From positions 54,008,501 to 54,072,500 of the forward strand of contig CM077593.1 in assembly GCA_039654915.1 (NCBI GenBank): DNA of 64,000 bases. The letters run 5' to 3'. How positions within the stretch are numbered: the stretch's first letter is position 1; every line of letters begins with the position of its first letter. The notes under the pieces are model-generated. The model was not told where the DNA came from and did no database searches. It worked only from the letters and a program-made list of their open reading frames with translations. Both the position numbers and the translations under genes were made by a program. This DNA is from Aquilaria yunnanensis (taxonomy: Eukaryota; Streptophyta; Magnoliopsida; Malvales; Thymelaeaceae). Positions 21,890 through 32,335 of this stretch are shown piece after piece.

Positions 21890-22930
21890 TTGTCTGATGG
21901 TGAAGTGCATGCATTAGTGAATTCTAAAGAATTAGTGTATGAAATGCATGGCATGGGGCTAGAGGTACTAGGTGAGATACCTATGATTTTTGAGCATGAT
22001 TACTGTTATTCATTGAATGAATTGCACTGTAATGAGGAAGTGGACATAATACCTGTAGTGAGTGACTTTCCAGAAGTCTTTCCTAAAGACCTGCCAGGTA
22101 TTCCTCCACAAAAGGAGATTGATTTTGAAATCAAGCTACAACCAGGAGCTAGTCCAATGTCCATACTTCCTTACAGAATGCCAATCACAGATATAAATGA
22201 GCTCAAGAAACAACTTGATGAACTTGTTGAAAAAGGGTTCATATGGCCAAGTGTTTCACCATGGGGAGCTCCTGTTCTCTTTGTGAAAAAAAAGGATGGA
22301 TCATTAAGACTATGTATTGACTACAAGAAGCTTAATGCAGTGACTATCAAGAACAAGTATCCATTCCCTATGATAGAGGATCTTTTTGATCAACTCAAGG
22401 GAGCTAAGTTCTTCTCCAAGATAGATTTGAGATTTGGATACTTCCAGGTGAGAGTAAAGGAAGAAGACATTCCTAAGACTGCATTTAGGACCAGATATGG
22501 GCATTATGAGTACACCGTCAAGCCATTTGGTTTAACTAATTTCCCAGCTACTTTCATAGACCTGATGAACAAGGTGTTCAGACCACATCTGGACAAATTT
22601 GTGGTTGTGTTCATTGATGACATCCTAGTGTATTCCATGGATGAAAATGAACATGAACATCATTTGAAGAATGTCTTAAAGACTTTACTGCAACATCAAC
22701 TTTATGCCAAGTTATCCAAGTGTGTATTCTGGATAAGGGAAGTGTCTTTCCTAGGACACATAATAGATGCACAAGGCCTTAAGGTAGGCCCTGAAAAGGG
22801 TAATGCAGTGCAAGAGTAAGAAAGACCAATGACCGTGAAGGAAATCAGAAGTTTCCTAGGATTAGCTGGATACTACAGGAGGTTTGCATCAGTCTTTTCG
22901 ATGATTGCCTCAGTTCTTACTCATCTAATC
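21890..22930 (+). pseudogene. B2 reverse transcriptase
   Basis: Open for 309 codons (21890-22819). PR-RT linker with [18 protein letters not shown], then RT motifs in order: [70 protein letters not shown] and FIDDILVYS (22608-22632), the catalytic Asp pair. Palm and fingers are complete. The first stop is TAA at 22817-22819, after EKGNAVQE, and the frame goes on with LGLAGYYRRF-like thumb coding. This is the best RT of the family in the window. Confidence 0.88.
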
Positions 22931-23470
22931 AAGAAGGGTCAAAGATTTGAGTGCATTGAAAAGTATGAAAAGAGTTTCCAGTAGCTCAAACAGAGGTTGA
23001 TTGAAGCTCCAGTATTGATTCTTCTTGATCTAAGTAATCCCTGCATCATATATACAGATGCATTTAGATCTGGGTTAGATTGTGTGCTTATGCAAGACAG
23101 AAATGTCATTGCTTATGGGTCATGGCAGTTAAGACCCCATAAGCAAAATTATCCTACCCATGACCTAGAACTAGGAGTAGTGATTTTTGCTCTTAAGCAA
23201 TGGAAACATTACCTTATGGGCAGTTCTTTTGTGATCTACACTGACCATAAGAGCCTAAAGTACTTGTTCACTCAGAAAGAGTTGGACATGAGGCAAAGGA
23301 GATGGTTAGAGCACATCAAGGACTATGATTGCAGTATAGAGTACACAAAGGGCAAAGGCAATCTAGTAGCAGATGCCTTGACCAGGAAGTACACAGGACT
23401 TTTGAAAGGAGGATCCCTAGCTGATCATGATGAGCAGAATAGTTTGCTATGCCTATGGCCGAAATGGTAA
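22931..23470 (+). pseudogene. B2 RNase H
   Basis: Open segment 22997-23470. It shows [16 protein letters not shown] (first catalytic Asp; the usual Ser is Phe), [20 protein letters not shown] (Glu), [16 protein letters not shown] (Asp) and [12 protein letters not shown] (Asp). A stop at 22982 separates it from RT. It ends with the linker toward integrase. It degrades the RNA strand of the replication hybrid. Confidence 0.86.
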
Positions 23471-24130
23471 AAGTGGGAGGAAGACCGAATTTACACATTG
23501 ACAATTCAATCTAGATGGATTGAATAAACCAGAAAGGCACAGGAGACAGATACTGATTTGAAAAAGATTTTAGGAGAGGAAAAAGGTTCCTTGTATCAAT
23601 CCTTTTCCAACAAGCAAGGATTATTGTGCTTCATGGACCACAATCTATTTGAACAAAAGAAGGAGAGACTTGGAATTCGAGGTTGGTGACAATGTTTGGC
23701 AAAAAGTTGCACTAACCAAAGGCATTGTCATATTTGGTATAAGAACCAACTTGGCTCCAAGATACATCGGTCCTTATGAGATCTAAGACAAAGTTGTCAA
23801 GGTAGCATACAGGTTAGCTCAACTTTCAAGCATGTCAAGTGTTCATAATGTTTTTCACATCAGTATGCTTAAGAAGTGTCTATTAGACACAAAGCATGCT
23901 ATTGTAGTGGAAGACATACAGTTAGAACCTAACTTAACATATGAAGAGAAACCTATACTTATCTTAGCTAAGGAAACCAGAAGGTTAAGAAACAATCTTA
24001 TTCCCATGCTTAAGGTTTAGTGGTAACACCACTCTGAAAGTGAAGCAACCTGGGAAATTGAAAAAAACCTTATGGAAAGGTATCTTGAAGAATACCTAAA
24101 GCTAAAGGCTATTTTGGAGGTCCAAAATTT
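23471..24130 (+). pseudogene. B2 integrase remnant with chromodomain
   Basis: After RNase H the frame breaks. Near 23640-23660 the sequence jumps from the integrase N-terminal linker (ggaccacaatctat) to the C-terminal module (gaacaaaagaaggagagac), dropping ~840 bp with the zinc and D,D,E core domains present in B1. The rest is SSVHNVFHISMLKKCLLDTK (from 23832) and a chromodomain-like tail (YEEKPILIL, NNLIPMLKV, then EATWEIE after a TAG). Without a core it cannot integrate. Confidence 0.84.
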
Positions 24131-24148
24131 TTAGGGCGGGGGGAGGAT
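24131..24148 (+). other. B2 polypurine tract
   Basis: ttagggcggggggaggat directly before the 3' LTR, as in B1 and B3. Confidence 0.78.
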
Positions 24149-27100
24149 TGTTGCCACCCCACAAAAATGGGAGAATTACAAGTGTGTCGTAATGGCTAAA
24201 AAACCATTATATTGTTTAATTCTCACCATAGTGATTGAAGTGTGTGGGGTAAAAGGAATAATCAACACCTCCTTAAAAGTGTTCCAAGTTGGTAACTTGG
24301 CCCCCAAGAAAACCATTAAGGATTGCTTGTTTTTCAAGCAACCTATGGACTTTTTTGGAAGGTTTTGGAAATTCGAGTACTCAATTGCAAAACTCTCAAG
24401 AAAGAGGCTTGGAGAGTTATGGGAAGGATGTGAATGGTATGAAAGTGCTATTGGTGGACCAAATTGCTCATGGAAGACAAGTTTGGACAAAGGAAACACT
24501 AAAGGCAATAAGGACCTAAATGTCCTAGTCTAAACCTTAAGTTGTTCAAGCTTTTGACTTAAGTCTAAGGGTGAAATTATGGGTTATCCCACAATGGGAG
24601 AGGCAGGCAAGACTTGGTAATTAGTCAAAAATGTTGGCAACATGTGTACCAATGATTTAAAGACAAAGAAACCATAATTAGTGAGAAGGAAAATGACATA
24701 AAGCAAGGTTAAGCTTGGTTAAGTGTGTTTTGTGGTCTTAAGCTCATTTAAGGCTATTTAAATGGCCAAATCACTTATCCCTCTATCATTTTCATCCTCC
24801 TCCTACCCAAGAACACAGGCCCACTTCCTCCATAGCCACCATACCTCCAATATTGAAATTGAAGGCAAAGGAAAGCAAGAAAGGGCAATTGGAAGCTATG
24901 TGGTGCTAAGACATGAGTGCACCTAGGATCAAGCTCCAATTCTAGCATACCCATCAAGGTAAGGGTTCTCTTGCTCTCATGGGTTGTTTTCTATATTTTT
25001 CAGGCAACCATGGTGTTAGTGTTGTCCCCGAAAGCCAATCATGAGATGATTGTATTTTTTGCACATTGAGTCATGATATTTTATTAAGGCATTAGTCCAG
25101 CAATTATGTTTGTTGTTTTGTTTCTGTGTAATGTAATAAACATAATTGTAACCCTAGAATAATGATAGTACATAACGACTAGCATATGTGGAGACTAATA
25201 TGAGATATGTAGTCTACATTTGGGTACAAGTTGGAGAACTTGTGTACTGGACCCACCCACCATGAGAACACTACATGGATCATTATATGAGTGTCATAAG
25301 TGATTCTCATAGTGATAATGGTATATATAGTCCTTCGACCTAAGATTATCAAGGTTCCCTAGATGTGAGTCACATACTTTGATACATTCCTTTCTTGCTC
25401 GTAACTGAGTGAACTTGAAGGAGGTCATTGGGTATGCCACATATCATGCGGAGGGATTTGTATGATCAAGATGGGATTTGTCCCTCCTATGTAACAGGAG
25501 TGATATCTTCGGGCCCCTTGATAGAGTGAGACTTAGAAAATGCATGCCCATGCTCGGATGAGTTGATATACGATATCAATGTCATCAGTTTAAGTTGGTC
25601 CACTCGGTAATCAAGAAACAAAAGCTTGGGCTATATGAGAGTGACACATTCCATGTCTTGTGCTTAGTCTTGATATCTTGGACAAAGGGACAATGGCATA
25701 TATCGATGATGATCATAAAGGTTTAGTTGAATCACCGACAATCTTGTCACTTGGGTAGTAATGATGTGTTGCTAGACACCGCTCATTGCTTATGATCATA
25801 AATATGATTTATGATCATTGACAACATGGTAAGAGCCTATTGGGTCACAGACATAGAGCTATTTGGATCATTAGAGTGCATGGGCTAATTATTTGGGTTA
25901 TGGTTTCACAATAATTTCATATTAATAGTGGGCCCAAAAGTTGAGCCATTATTAAGCCCGAAATTAAAGCCTAGTTGGATTAGGGCTTTGAAACCCATTA
26001 GGCCTAGAAGTTGAGTCTCACTATAAAAACAACTTTTAGTTAGAAATTCATAGCTTTTTGCCTTAGCCTCCCAAAAGGACAGCCACACTCTTCTCTAGCA
26101 ATTCCTTGGAGGACGCAAGCTAGCACTGCGAGCCCAAGAGAAACACATCTACCGGGACGTGGTGGAAGCATGGTGATCCCGAGAGGCTGGTGTGGATACC
26201 ATAGAGAGCTTGAACATGTCAACTTTTTAGGTTGTGTGATTCAACCTTATAGTTGAGTGAGAGATCTCAACCGAAAATTAGGTATGAAAATTTTTGAACA
26301 CCTGGTTTACCCCATTTCACGTGGATCTTGGAGGGTTTTGGTTAAATTTGGTTGCACTATTTGGCTCCCGAAACCCAACACATGGAGCTAGGGCTAAGCT
26401 TGGAAGACAGCCATGAGCTTGATGAACCAAGCTTAGTGAGGGGAGTGCACTTATTGAAGGTTTCGTGACCTAGTGTGAAGTGCACAAAGATGGCAGTGAA
26501 ATAAGGGTTTCTAGAGCCCAAATTTATTACTAACTACTGTTAAAATCTTCCTAAGACCAAGCATTAGCTTTAGGTGGGCTGCCATAGTGATTTATTTAAG
26601 TTTATTACATGTTTTATGGACTAATCTATGGTTATTGTTGCTACTGCATTTCATGTGTTTGTTGGTTGTGAATGGCTGTTGCATTTGGTTGCTATATCTT
26701 GTATATATGCATTGTGTTTTTTTTTAGTTTCTTTGGATGCAGGTTTTAATGATGGTTACATTTCCTATTGAATCCAAGTAGCTTAAAAATCACCTTACAA
26801 ATAACCTTTGTGGTTTGAGTTTTGATCTGAAATTTTAGGTACACGAACTTCCATATGTCTAGTTAGGATTTGGAAAGTTTGGTGATTTTAGGAGCATATT
26901 TGGTGTTTTTAATGGTGGTACTTGTTGTGTTGTGCAGCAGTTGTCCACCATCCTGTTTCTGGAGTCCATTGTGTCTCAGGACCTCCTGTAACCTAGGGTG
27001 CATATTTAGCCAAGTTAAGACCATATTGTAGTGCATGTATGCATATACATGTAGTGTATGTAAGATGAGACAAGTATGTGAACATTTGAGTAATGTTTTG

Positions 27101-27897
27101 GCTATGTAAGTGATGTGGTGCAAAGCTGCCTAAGTGTGAATGATAGGCTACTTACTTGTAAATTCTATTTTGTAAACATAAAGTTACTAGATAAAAGATA
27201 ATGTAATTTCTATGTGTAATCGACATATATGGGATAGCCTTGGAGGGTTTTCCCCTTGTGAATGATGAGTTTGCATGGTTTGAAAAAATTGTATGGGTGA
27301 AATGGTCCAAAAGTTACCAGAATTTCGACCTGTAACTAAAGTTCAATATATCCTGTGGCGTTAACTGAGATTTGGAATTTTTGGATTTAGAGCCCTGTAG
27401 CCAAAGTTATGATGTTGCAAAATTGGCTAAGTTACTGTTTATTTGGCCAGAATTTTGTAACCAACTTAAAAAATCCATAACATGGTCCATAGGTGGGCTA
27501 TTGATGTAAAAAAAAAAATTCCTTCATTTTCTCTAAGTCTCTAGTTGATAATGGAGCAAAGAAAACAAGGGGGTATGTGGCTAAAATGATACAATTTATT
27601 AGTGGAAGTTACAAGTTCAATGGTTGGTCACTATAACTTAGCAAGATTGCAAATATGTGTGGAAGCCAAAACTAAGACTTGTGCAAGTGTTTTCCTTCTT
27701 TGCTGCCATAGTACGCAGAAATGTACATAAGTGTGTTATTGTTAGACCAATATGCATGTATTTGCATAGTGCTCAAGACCGTCACATGAGTATGCACACT
27801 AGGGGTGTTATTCTGATCCGTTATAGGACACACCAATCTTGGGGGTTTAAATGCATAGTTTTGGCACCATAACTGGGCTACCCCGGAGTGGGTAACA
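24149..27897 (+). repeat. B2 3' LTR, interrupted by a solo copia LTR
   Basis: TGTTGCCACCCC...GGGTAACA. Removing 25014-26380 and one CATGG gives about 2,380 bp, colinear with the 5' LTR. Near 26775 a ~60-bp stretch present in the other LTRs (the acttactcccctcaattt block) is missing. The boundary with D is fixed by the CCAGC duplication. Confidence 0.9.
25014..26380 (+). mobile_element. Solo copia LTR 1 (1,367 bp)
   Basis: TGTTAGTGTTG...CCCAACA, same family as the LTRs of G. Perfect duplication CATGG on both sides (25009-25013, 26381-26385). No internal sequence remains, as expected from LTR-LTR recombination. Compared with the other copies it lacks about 50 bp after ataatgata (~25170), so it belongs to a deleted subfamily or suffered one loss. 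Confidence 0.93.
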
Positions 27898-27902
27898 CCA
27901 GC

Positions 27903-29330
27903 TAGACCATCTTTGGCATCAAAGTCGAAGAAAACTAAGGAGGACTCCCTGCCCCCTCCCCCCGAAGACCAGTTTGAGGTGCTGAACCAAATGTCCGTGG
28001 GTGTTGACGCTCCCTAAGAGACGCCCATCTTCTCAAACCCTCTATGTCCCAATACCATTGCTAAAGTGTTAGGAACCTCATTATGGGAGATTTTAGTGAA
28101 AAAGGCCCATGACAGGTAGAGGCATAAAGGGAAAGAGATCCCTGCCGAAGTACACGACTTCAGTGATTCTGACACCAAACTTGCACAAGGTTTGTCTCTT
28201 AGCCATTCATCTATGTGCTTTGAATATTTTGGTATTTTATACCTTGTAGATGAATGGCTAAGAGATAATGCAAGAAAAGGACTTCGGCATGACTTTGTAG
28301 AGGATAGGGGCCAAATGGCATGGATGAAGGACCACCTCCGGTGGAGGGCCTTTTGGGACTCAAAGATTTCGAAGGACAAGGTCCCGAGGGAACCCTTCTG
28401 GACCTTTGCTGAGGACATTGACATATTTTTTGAAGACTATCAGACGATGGTCCCTCATATGGTGAGGGGCATCATGATGAACGCAACCCTTCAAACCTTA
28501 TTAGAGGATTGCTCGAACAAGGAAATCCTTGCAGCTCGGATGACTGAGCAAGCTGCTCAAGTGATCCCTAGTACTTAGAAAAATTTAGATTTCCACCTAC
28601 AGCTATTGGCATATGGAGGCCACTTTTGGGCTTGGGTAGCTAAACAGTCTACCATTCGAAGTCTGTTAAAGGAGAACTTGGCTAAGGCCAAGGAATTGTT
28701 TGCATGCTTGCACATGAAATACGGCGAGCTCAACAAGATTATGAAGAAGGACTTGGCCAAGCTTCACCACGAAGTGGTGGAGAGTCAGAGAGGACTCATT
28801 GACGAGTGCTCGTCTAAGATTTCTAACCTTGGAGAGAAGGTGGTCGAGCTAAGATCTAAAGGGAAGGCCCCTCAAAAGGAGAAAGAATATGTCATAGCTG
28901 ACCTTACCTAGTCAGTGGAGATCAACGCTGAATCCCTTGCCGAAATCGAGCAGTTGAAGAAGCAAAAGAAGAAGAAGAAAAAGATGGAGAAGTAGATCGA
29001 GGCAATGAAGAAGGGGCTAGAGGACCTTAAGACTGAGAAAGCTAAGGAAGATGAGGTGACCAAGTCTTCATTCCAAGACAGCTTCTAACTCACCCATCAT
29101 TAGCTCCTTTTGCAATATCCCAACTTCAGTGTTTCCTTCTTAAGTGCCCTCAACATCCCCGAAGGACCATCTTCTCCATGGTCAAAAATTGAATACCTCA
29201 ACCTTCCTGCTCCTTTTTCCTCTATAAGAGATTCAAGTGATGAAGACGAGGATGGTGCCAAAGGTCAGGACACTGAAGATGCAAATGCCAAAGACCCTGA
29301 AGATGTGTTTGATAACTCATAGGACTTAGG
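27903..29330 (+). pseudogene. Opposite-strand gene of D, 3' part (coiled coil)
   Basis: Continues the gene interrupted by B2. An acidic/charged region leads to a 60-nt intron (28190-28249, donor gtttgt, acceptor ttgtag), then DEWLRDNARKGL and KISKDKVPREPFWTFAEDID, matching C, with NKEILAARMTEQAAQV at the end of that exon. A second candidate intron is 28561-28602, only 42 nt, probably shortened. The next exon (28606-28911) is rich in Lys/Glu/Leu heptads (ENLAKAKELFACLHMKYGEL), a predicted coiled coil. The C-terminal piece 29110-29322 has a proline/acidic tail. Stops at 28915 and 28993 break the frame. Confidence 0.7.
28195..28265 (+). repeat. Inverted repeat across an intron 3' splice site (copy D)
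   Basis: Perfect 19-bp arms at 28195-28213 and 28247-28265, with a 33-base loop. The right arm covers the acceptor AG (28248-28249) and the first exon bases; the left arm lies just inside the intron 5' end. C has the same design with 10-bp arms (37819-37828, 37872-37881). Confidence 0.8.
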
Positions 29331-29879
29331 TTCTCAATTTTTTTTTGTGTACTATCTTTCTTAATGGAACTTTATTTTAAAAAATTTGGCTAAGTCCATG
29401 ATAGGTACGACCTTTGGCATTTTTCCAGCCTTCAGCATTCAGCCATCTTTGACTAGCTTACCATGTTTGGTAGTGTAGGGTTCAACATCTTTGGTCGCAT
29501 AGTACCTTAAAAATTTTACCAAGGATTCACAAACTTAGTCTTTTCTAGGGGTGATGTCCAATTATTTTTGGTGGGTTATGGACATCATTCTAATTTTTAA
29601 GCGTTTACGAGTATAATCCACCATATTCGGTTAACCGTATTTAGAATCAACCATATTCAGTCATCTATACTTGGACAACTTGCTTCATTCAAAAACACAT
29701 AGGTACTTTCAGGATTAAACATAGTCAGTCATCCACCTTTGGTAATACTTGTATAATATCACTCATTTAATTTCAGAAGCAACCATGTTGAGTTAAACTC
29801 TCTTGGAAAATTCTAAGTGTACAATTTTTTCCAAGAGTCTGAATGCGATGTGTTCTTCAACTCTTCTCCTTTGGAATTT

Positions 29880-31090
29880 CTGAGCTTATAGACCCCTAGC
29901 CAAACTTCCTCGAGGACTAAATAAGGTCCTTCTCAATTTGCCCAAAGTACGCCATGAGATGGTCTTCGAGGTTCTAATTCAGCCTTTCTAAGAACAAGGT
30001 CTCCTTTCGAAATCCCTTTAGGTTTGACATGCGAGTTCACAACAATGGCTACCGTCTACTGGAAGGCTTTTCTTTTGAGTTCAGCCATATCTCTATGTTC
30101 ATCAATCATGTCTAACTTAGCTCATAAACCGAGGTTGTTCCCTTCTTCATCAAACACCCCTAATCTGATAGACGGTTGTATGACTTCAATGGGGATAATG
30201 GTCTTAGTGCCAAAGACAAGTGAGAAGAGTGTTTCTCCAGTAGCTCTTGTAGGGGTTGTTCGGTAACTCCATAGCACACTCAGGAGTTCCCCCGGGCATT
30301 TTCCCTTTGCCTCTTTCAACCTCTTTTTTAGACCATCTTTTATTGTCCTATTAGACACTTCAACTTGTCCATTGCTTTGAGGATGGGCAACTGGGGTGAA
30401 GTGCAATTTCACCCCTAGGTTGGTTGTGAATTCCTAAAATCCCTTACTAGTGAACTGGGAACCATGATCTGCTACTATCACCCTTGGCACATTGAATCTC
30501 CATATGATGTTTTTCCATATGAATCACTGTATGTCCTTTGCTGAAATTGCTGTTAAAGGCTTTGCCTCGATCCACTTAGTGAAATAATCCACTGCAACTA
30601 CGCAGAACTTCACTCATCCTGAAGCCGTTGGGAGAGGCCTAATGAGGTCAATACCCCAAACAGCAAAAGGGCAAGGGTAGTTTGCCAAAGTTATTGCCTC
30701 AAAACGTACTCTCTGGATGGGTGCGTGTTGCTGGCACTTATCTCATTTCTTGACAAACTACAACGCATCCTTCCTCAAAGTAGGCCAAAAATAGCCTTGC
30801 CAAAGTAGTACCCCAGTGAGGTCATCATTTCCGATGTGAGATCTATAGGCTCCTTCATGGACTTCAGTTAGAACTACTTTGATATCATCTTCATTTATAC
30901 ATCTTTGCAGTGGATTGGCATACCCTTGTAGGTACAATTCTTCTTCAATCAGGAAATATCTACAAGAGCACTTTCGTACCTTCGTGGCTTCCGAAGGGTC
31001 TTCGGGTAGTTCTAAAGTCACAAGGTATTTTTTGATAGCATCCTTCCATCCTTTCTTTGAAGCTGCTATGGCCATTACTGTTATGCTCAA
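29880..31090 (-). pseudogene. Element D integrase
   Basis: Minus strand. N-terminal zinc region in the 110-codon segment 30758-31090 (EVHEGAYRSHIGND, GYFWPTLRKDA), then degraded CxxC. Catalytic core: VAVDYFTKWIEAK near 30590, ADHGSQF near 30470 and NGQVEVSNRTIKDGLKKR in 30122-30412, giving D, D, E. The C-terminal module runs to about 29880. At least three frame changes and TAG stops (for example GF-stop-EF near 30435, where the family has Gln). It would join element DNA to the target. Confidence 0.83.
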
Positions 31091-31299
31091 TTAATCCAGT
31101 ACTTCAGTCGATGCCATTGATTACGCCAAAGTATTCGCTTCCATATTGTCCCGTTGGGGTACATTTTCTAACTGTACCCTATCGAACCTTGGATAAGCCT
31201 TTTTACAAGATTATGGTACTTTGCCAAGTTCGGGTCTTTTAACACATAGTCCCCTATCATCTGTCGAACCAGTAGCTGAGAATCATTGTAGGCCTTCAG

Positions 31300-31835
31300 A
31301 TTTCTCACACTGACCCTTTTTTCTAATCACAAGCCTGCTATGAGGGCTTCGTATTCAGCAACATTGTTGGTAACATTAAAACTAAATTTGATGGCCTTCA
31401 TAGCTTCCATACCTTCGGGACCATGGAGGGCTATTTCTCCCCCTTGGTGTTCGGATCCTAAGGTACCATCGATTACTAATGCCCACTCAGTTTTGTCATC
31501 TCCAAGGTTTTTCAGAGCACCTTCGGTTCTCGGCACCTCAGCGATGAAATCTGCCAACACTTGGGCTTTTATTGCCTTCCTTTGCTCATAAGTGATATCA
31601 AACTCACTAAGCTCAATACACCATTTTGACAGTCATCCTGAGTGGTCTATTTTCCTCATGACATCCCTAAGGGGTAGGTTACTTAACACTGTGATGGGTT
31701 GGAAATAATGCCAAAGTCTCCTACTTGCCAGTACTAAGGCATAGATGGCCTTCTGTAGTATAGGGTACATAACTTCGGCACCATGCAAGGACTTGATTAC
31801 ATAGTACACCGGCCATTGGTTCAGTTGTTACTTAA
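31300..31835 (-). pseudogene. Element D RNase H region, truncated upstream
   Basis: Open segment 31327-31560 holds ALVIDGTLGSEHQGG and AEYEALIAGL of the archaeal-type RNase H. Upstream (31560-31815) is the end of the retroviral-type domain (IYALVLASRRLWHYFQ, SKWCIELSEFDITYEQ). Near 31825 coding changes abruptly to the gag leader, so RT, protease and gag are deleted. Only part of the second RNase H remains readable in one frame. Confidence 0.78.
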
Positions 31836-31914
31836 GTCTCCGACATGGATAGTGACCTCAGGAGTCCCTTGTCCTTTGAACACCGAGTCTTAACAATAAC
31901 GACTTGGGGGTGAT

Positions 31915-31933
31915 TTCCCACAGATGGTGCCAA
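31915..31933 (-). other. Element D primer-binding site, decayed
   Basis: The minus strand reads TTGGCACCATCTGTGGG. Compared with C's TTGGCGCCGTCTGTGGG, both changes are G to A on this strand at CG sites. Position next to the LTR fixes its identity. Confidence 0.72.
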
Positions 31934-31934
31934 A

Positions 31935-32121
31935 TGATTCTCGACAGGATCTTCGTTGTATTACATGCTTGGCCTAAGAGAGACTTTCGGTGATAAGGTA
32001 TCTACAAGATCTTGAAGAAAGCAGGTTAGGAGCTCCCCATAGTGTGTTTCCGTGGGAAGAGCCTCCGACTACCAAGTCAGTATATGGGAAGATAAGTTGC
32101 TTAAGAGCAAAAGGTATAAAG
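31935..32121 (-). repeat. Element D 5' LTR stump (~187 bp)
   Basis: TGATTCTCGACAGG... matches the D 3' LTR (ggcctaagagagactttcggtgataaggta and following) until ggtataaa, then passes into B3 integrase at gcagagcactagaagcc. About 600 bp of LTR are missing. The deletion joint shares AGAG between the two partners. Confidence 0.83.
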
Positions 32122-32335
32122 CAGAGCACTAGAAGCCAGTTGGTACCCTACAGACTTTACCTATACCAATGAGGAAGTAGGGCAACATAACCATGGAGTT
32201 TTTGACTGGGTTGCCTATGACCAGGTTAAGGCATGATACAATCGTTGTCATTGTGGATAGGCTAACCAGATGTGTCCACTTCTTACCTATAAAACTCATA
32301 GACTCCTTGGAGGAAGTTAGCTCAGAAGTATGTCC
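32122..32335 (+). pseudogene. B3 integrase core, first piece
   Basis: Coding like B1 9200-9410, giving motifs such as TMEFLTGLPMT, VIVDRLTRC and FLPIKLIDSLE. It contains the first catalytic Asp (VDRLT). It is interrupted at tgtcc by the solo LTR B4 and resumes at 34828. Confidence 0.78.

Larger units (their letters stand above)
15322..27897 (+). mobile_element. B2: chromodomain Ty3/gypsy (Tekay/Del-like), integrase deleted
   Basis: Flanked by a perfect 5-bp target duplication CCAGC (15317-15321 and 27898-27902). Contains 5' LTR (15322-19892), primer site, gag, protease, RT, RNase H, chromodomain remnant, purine tract and 3' LTR (24149-27897). Both LTRs carry later insertions: X in the 5' LTR and a solo copia LTR in the 3' LTR. 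Without them the element is about 9.1 kb. The integrase core is deleted near 23650, and gag has about ten in-frame stops. It is the most complete copy of its family here. Confidence 0.93.
12697..32121 (-). mobile_element. Element D: Tat/Retand-type Ty3/gypsy, split by B2 and internally deleted
   Basis: Minus-strand element. 3' LTR at 12697-13496, purine tract, opposite-strand gene (14299-29330, interrupted by B2), integrase (~29880-31090), RNase H (~31300-31830), primer site and a 5' LTR stump (31935-32121). RT, protease and nearly all gag are missing: RNase H coding joins directly to the gag leader near 31825. Without B2 it is ~6.8 kb, against ~10.6 kb for C. B2 lies at 15322-27897 with TSD CCAGC, so D predates B2. 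The right LTR stops at a junction with B3 integrase. Confidence 0.85.
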
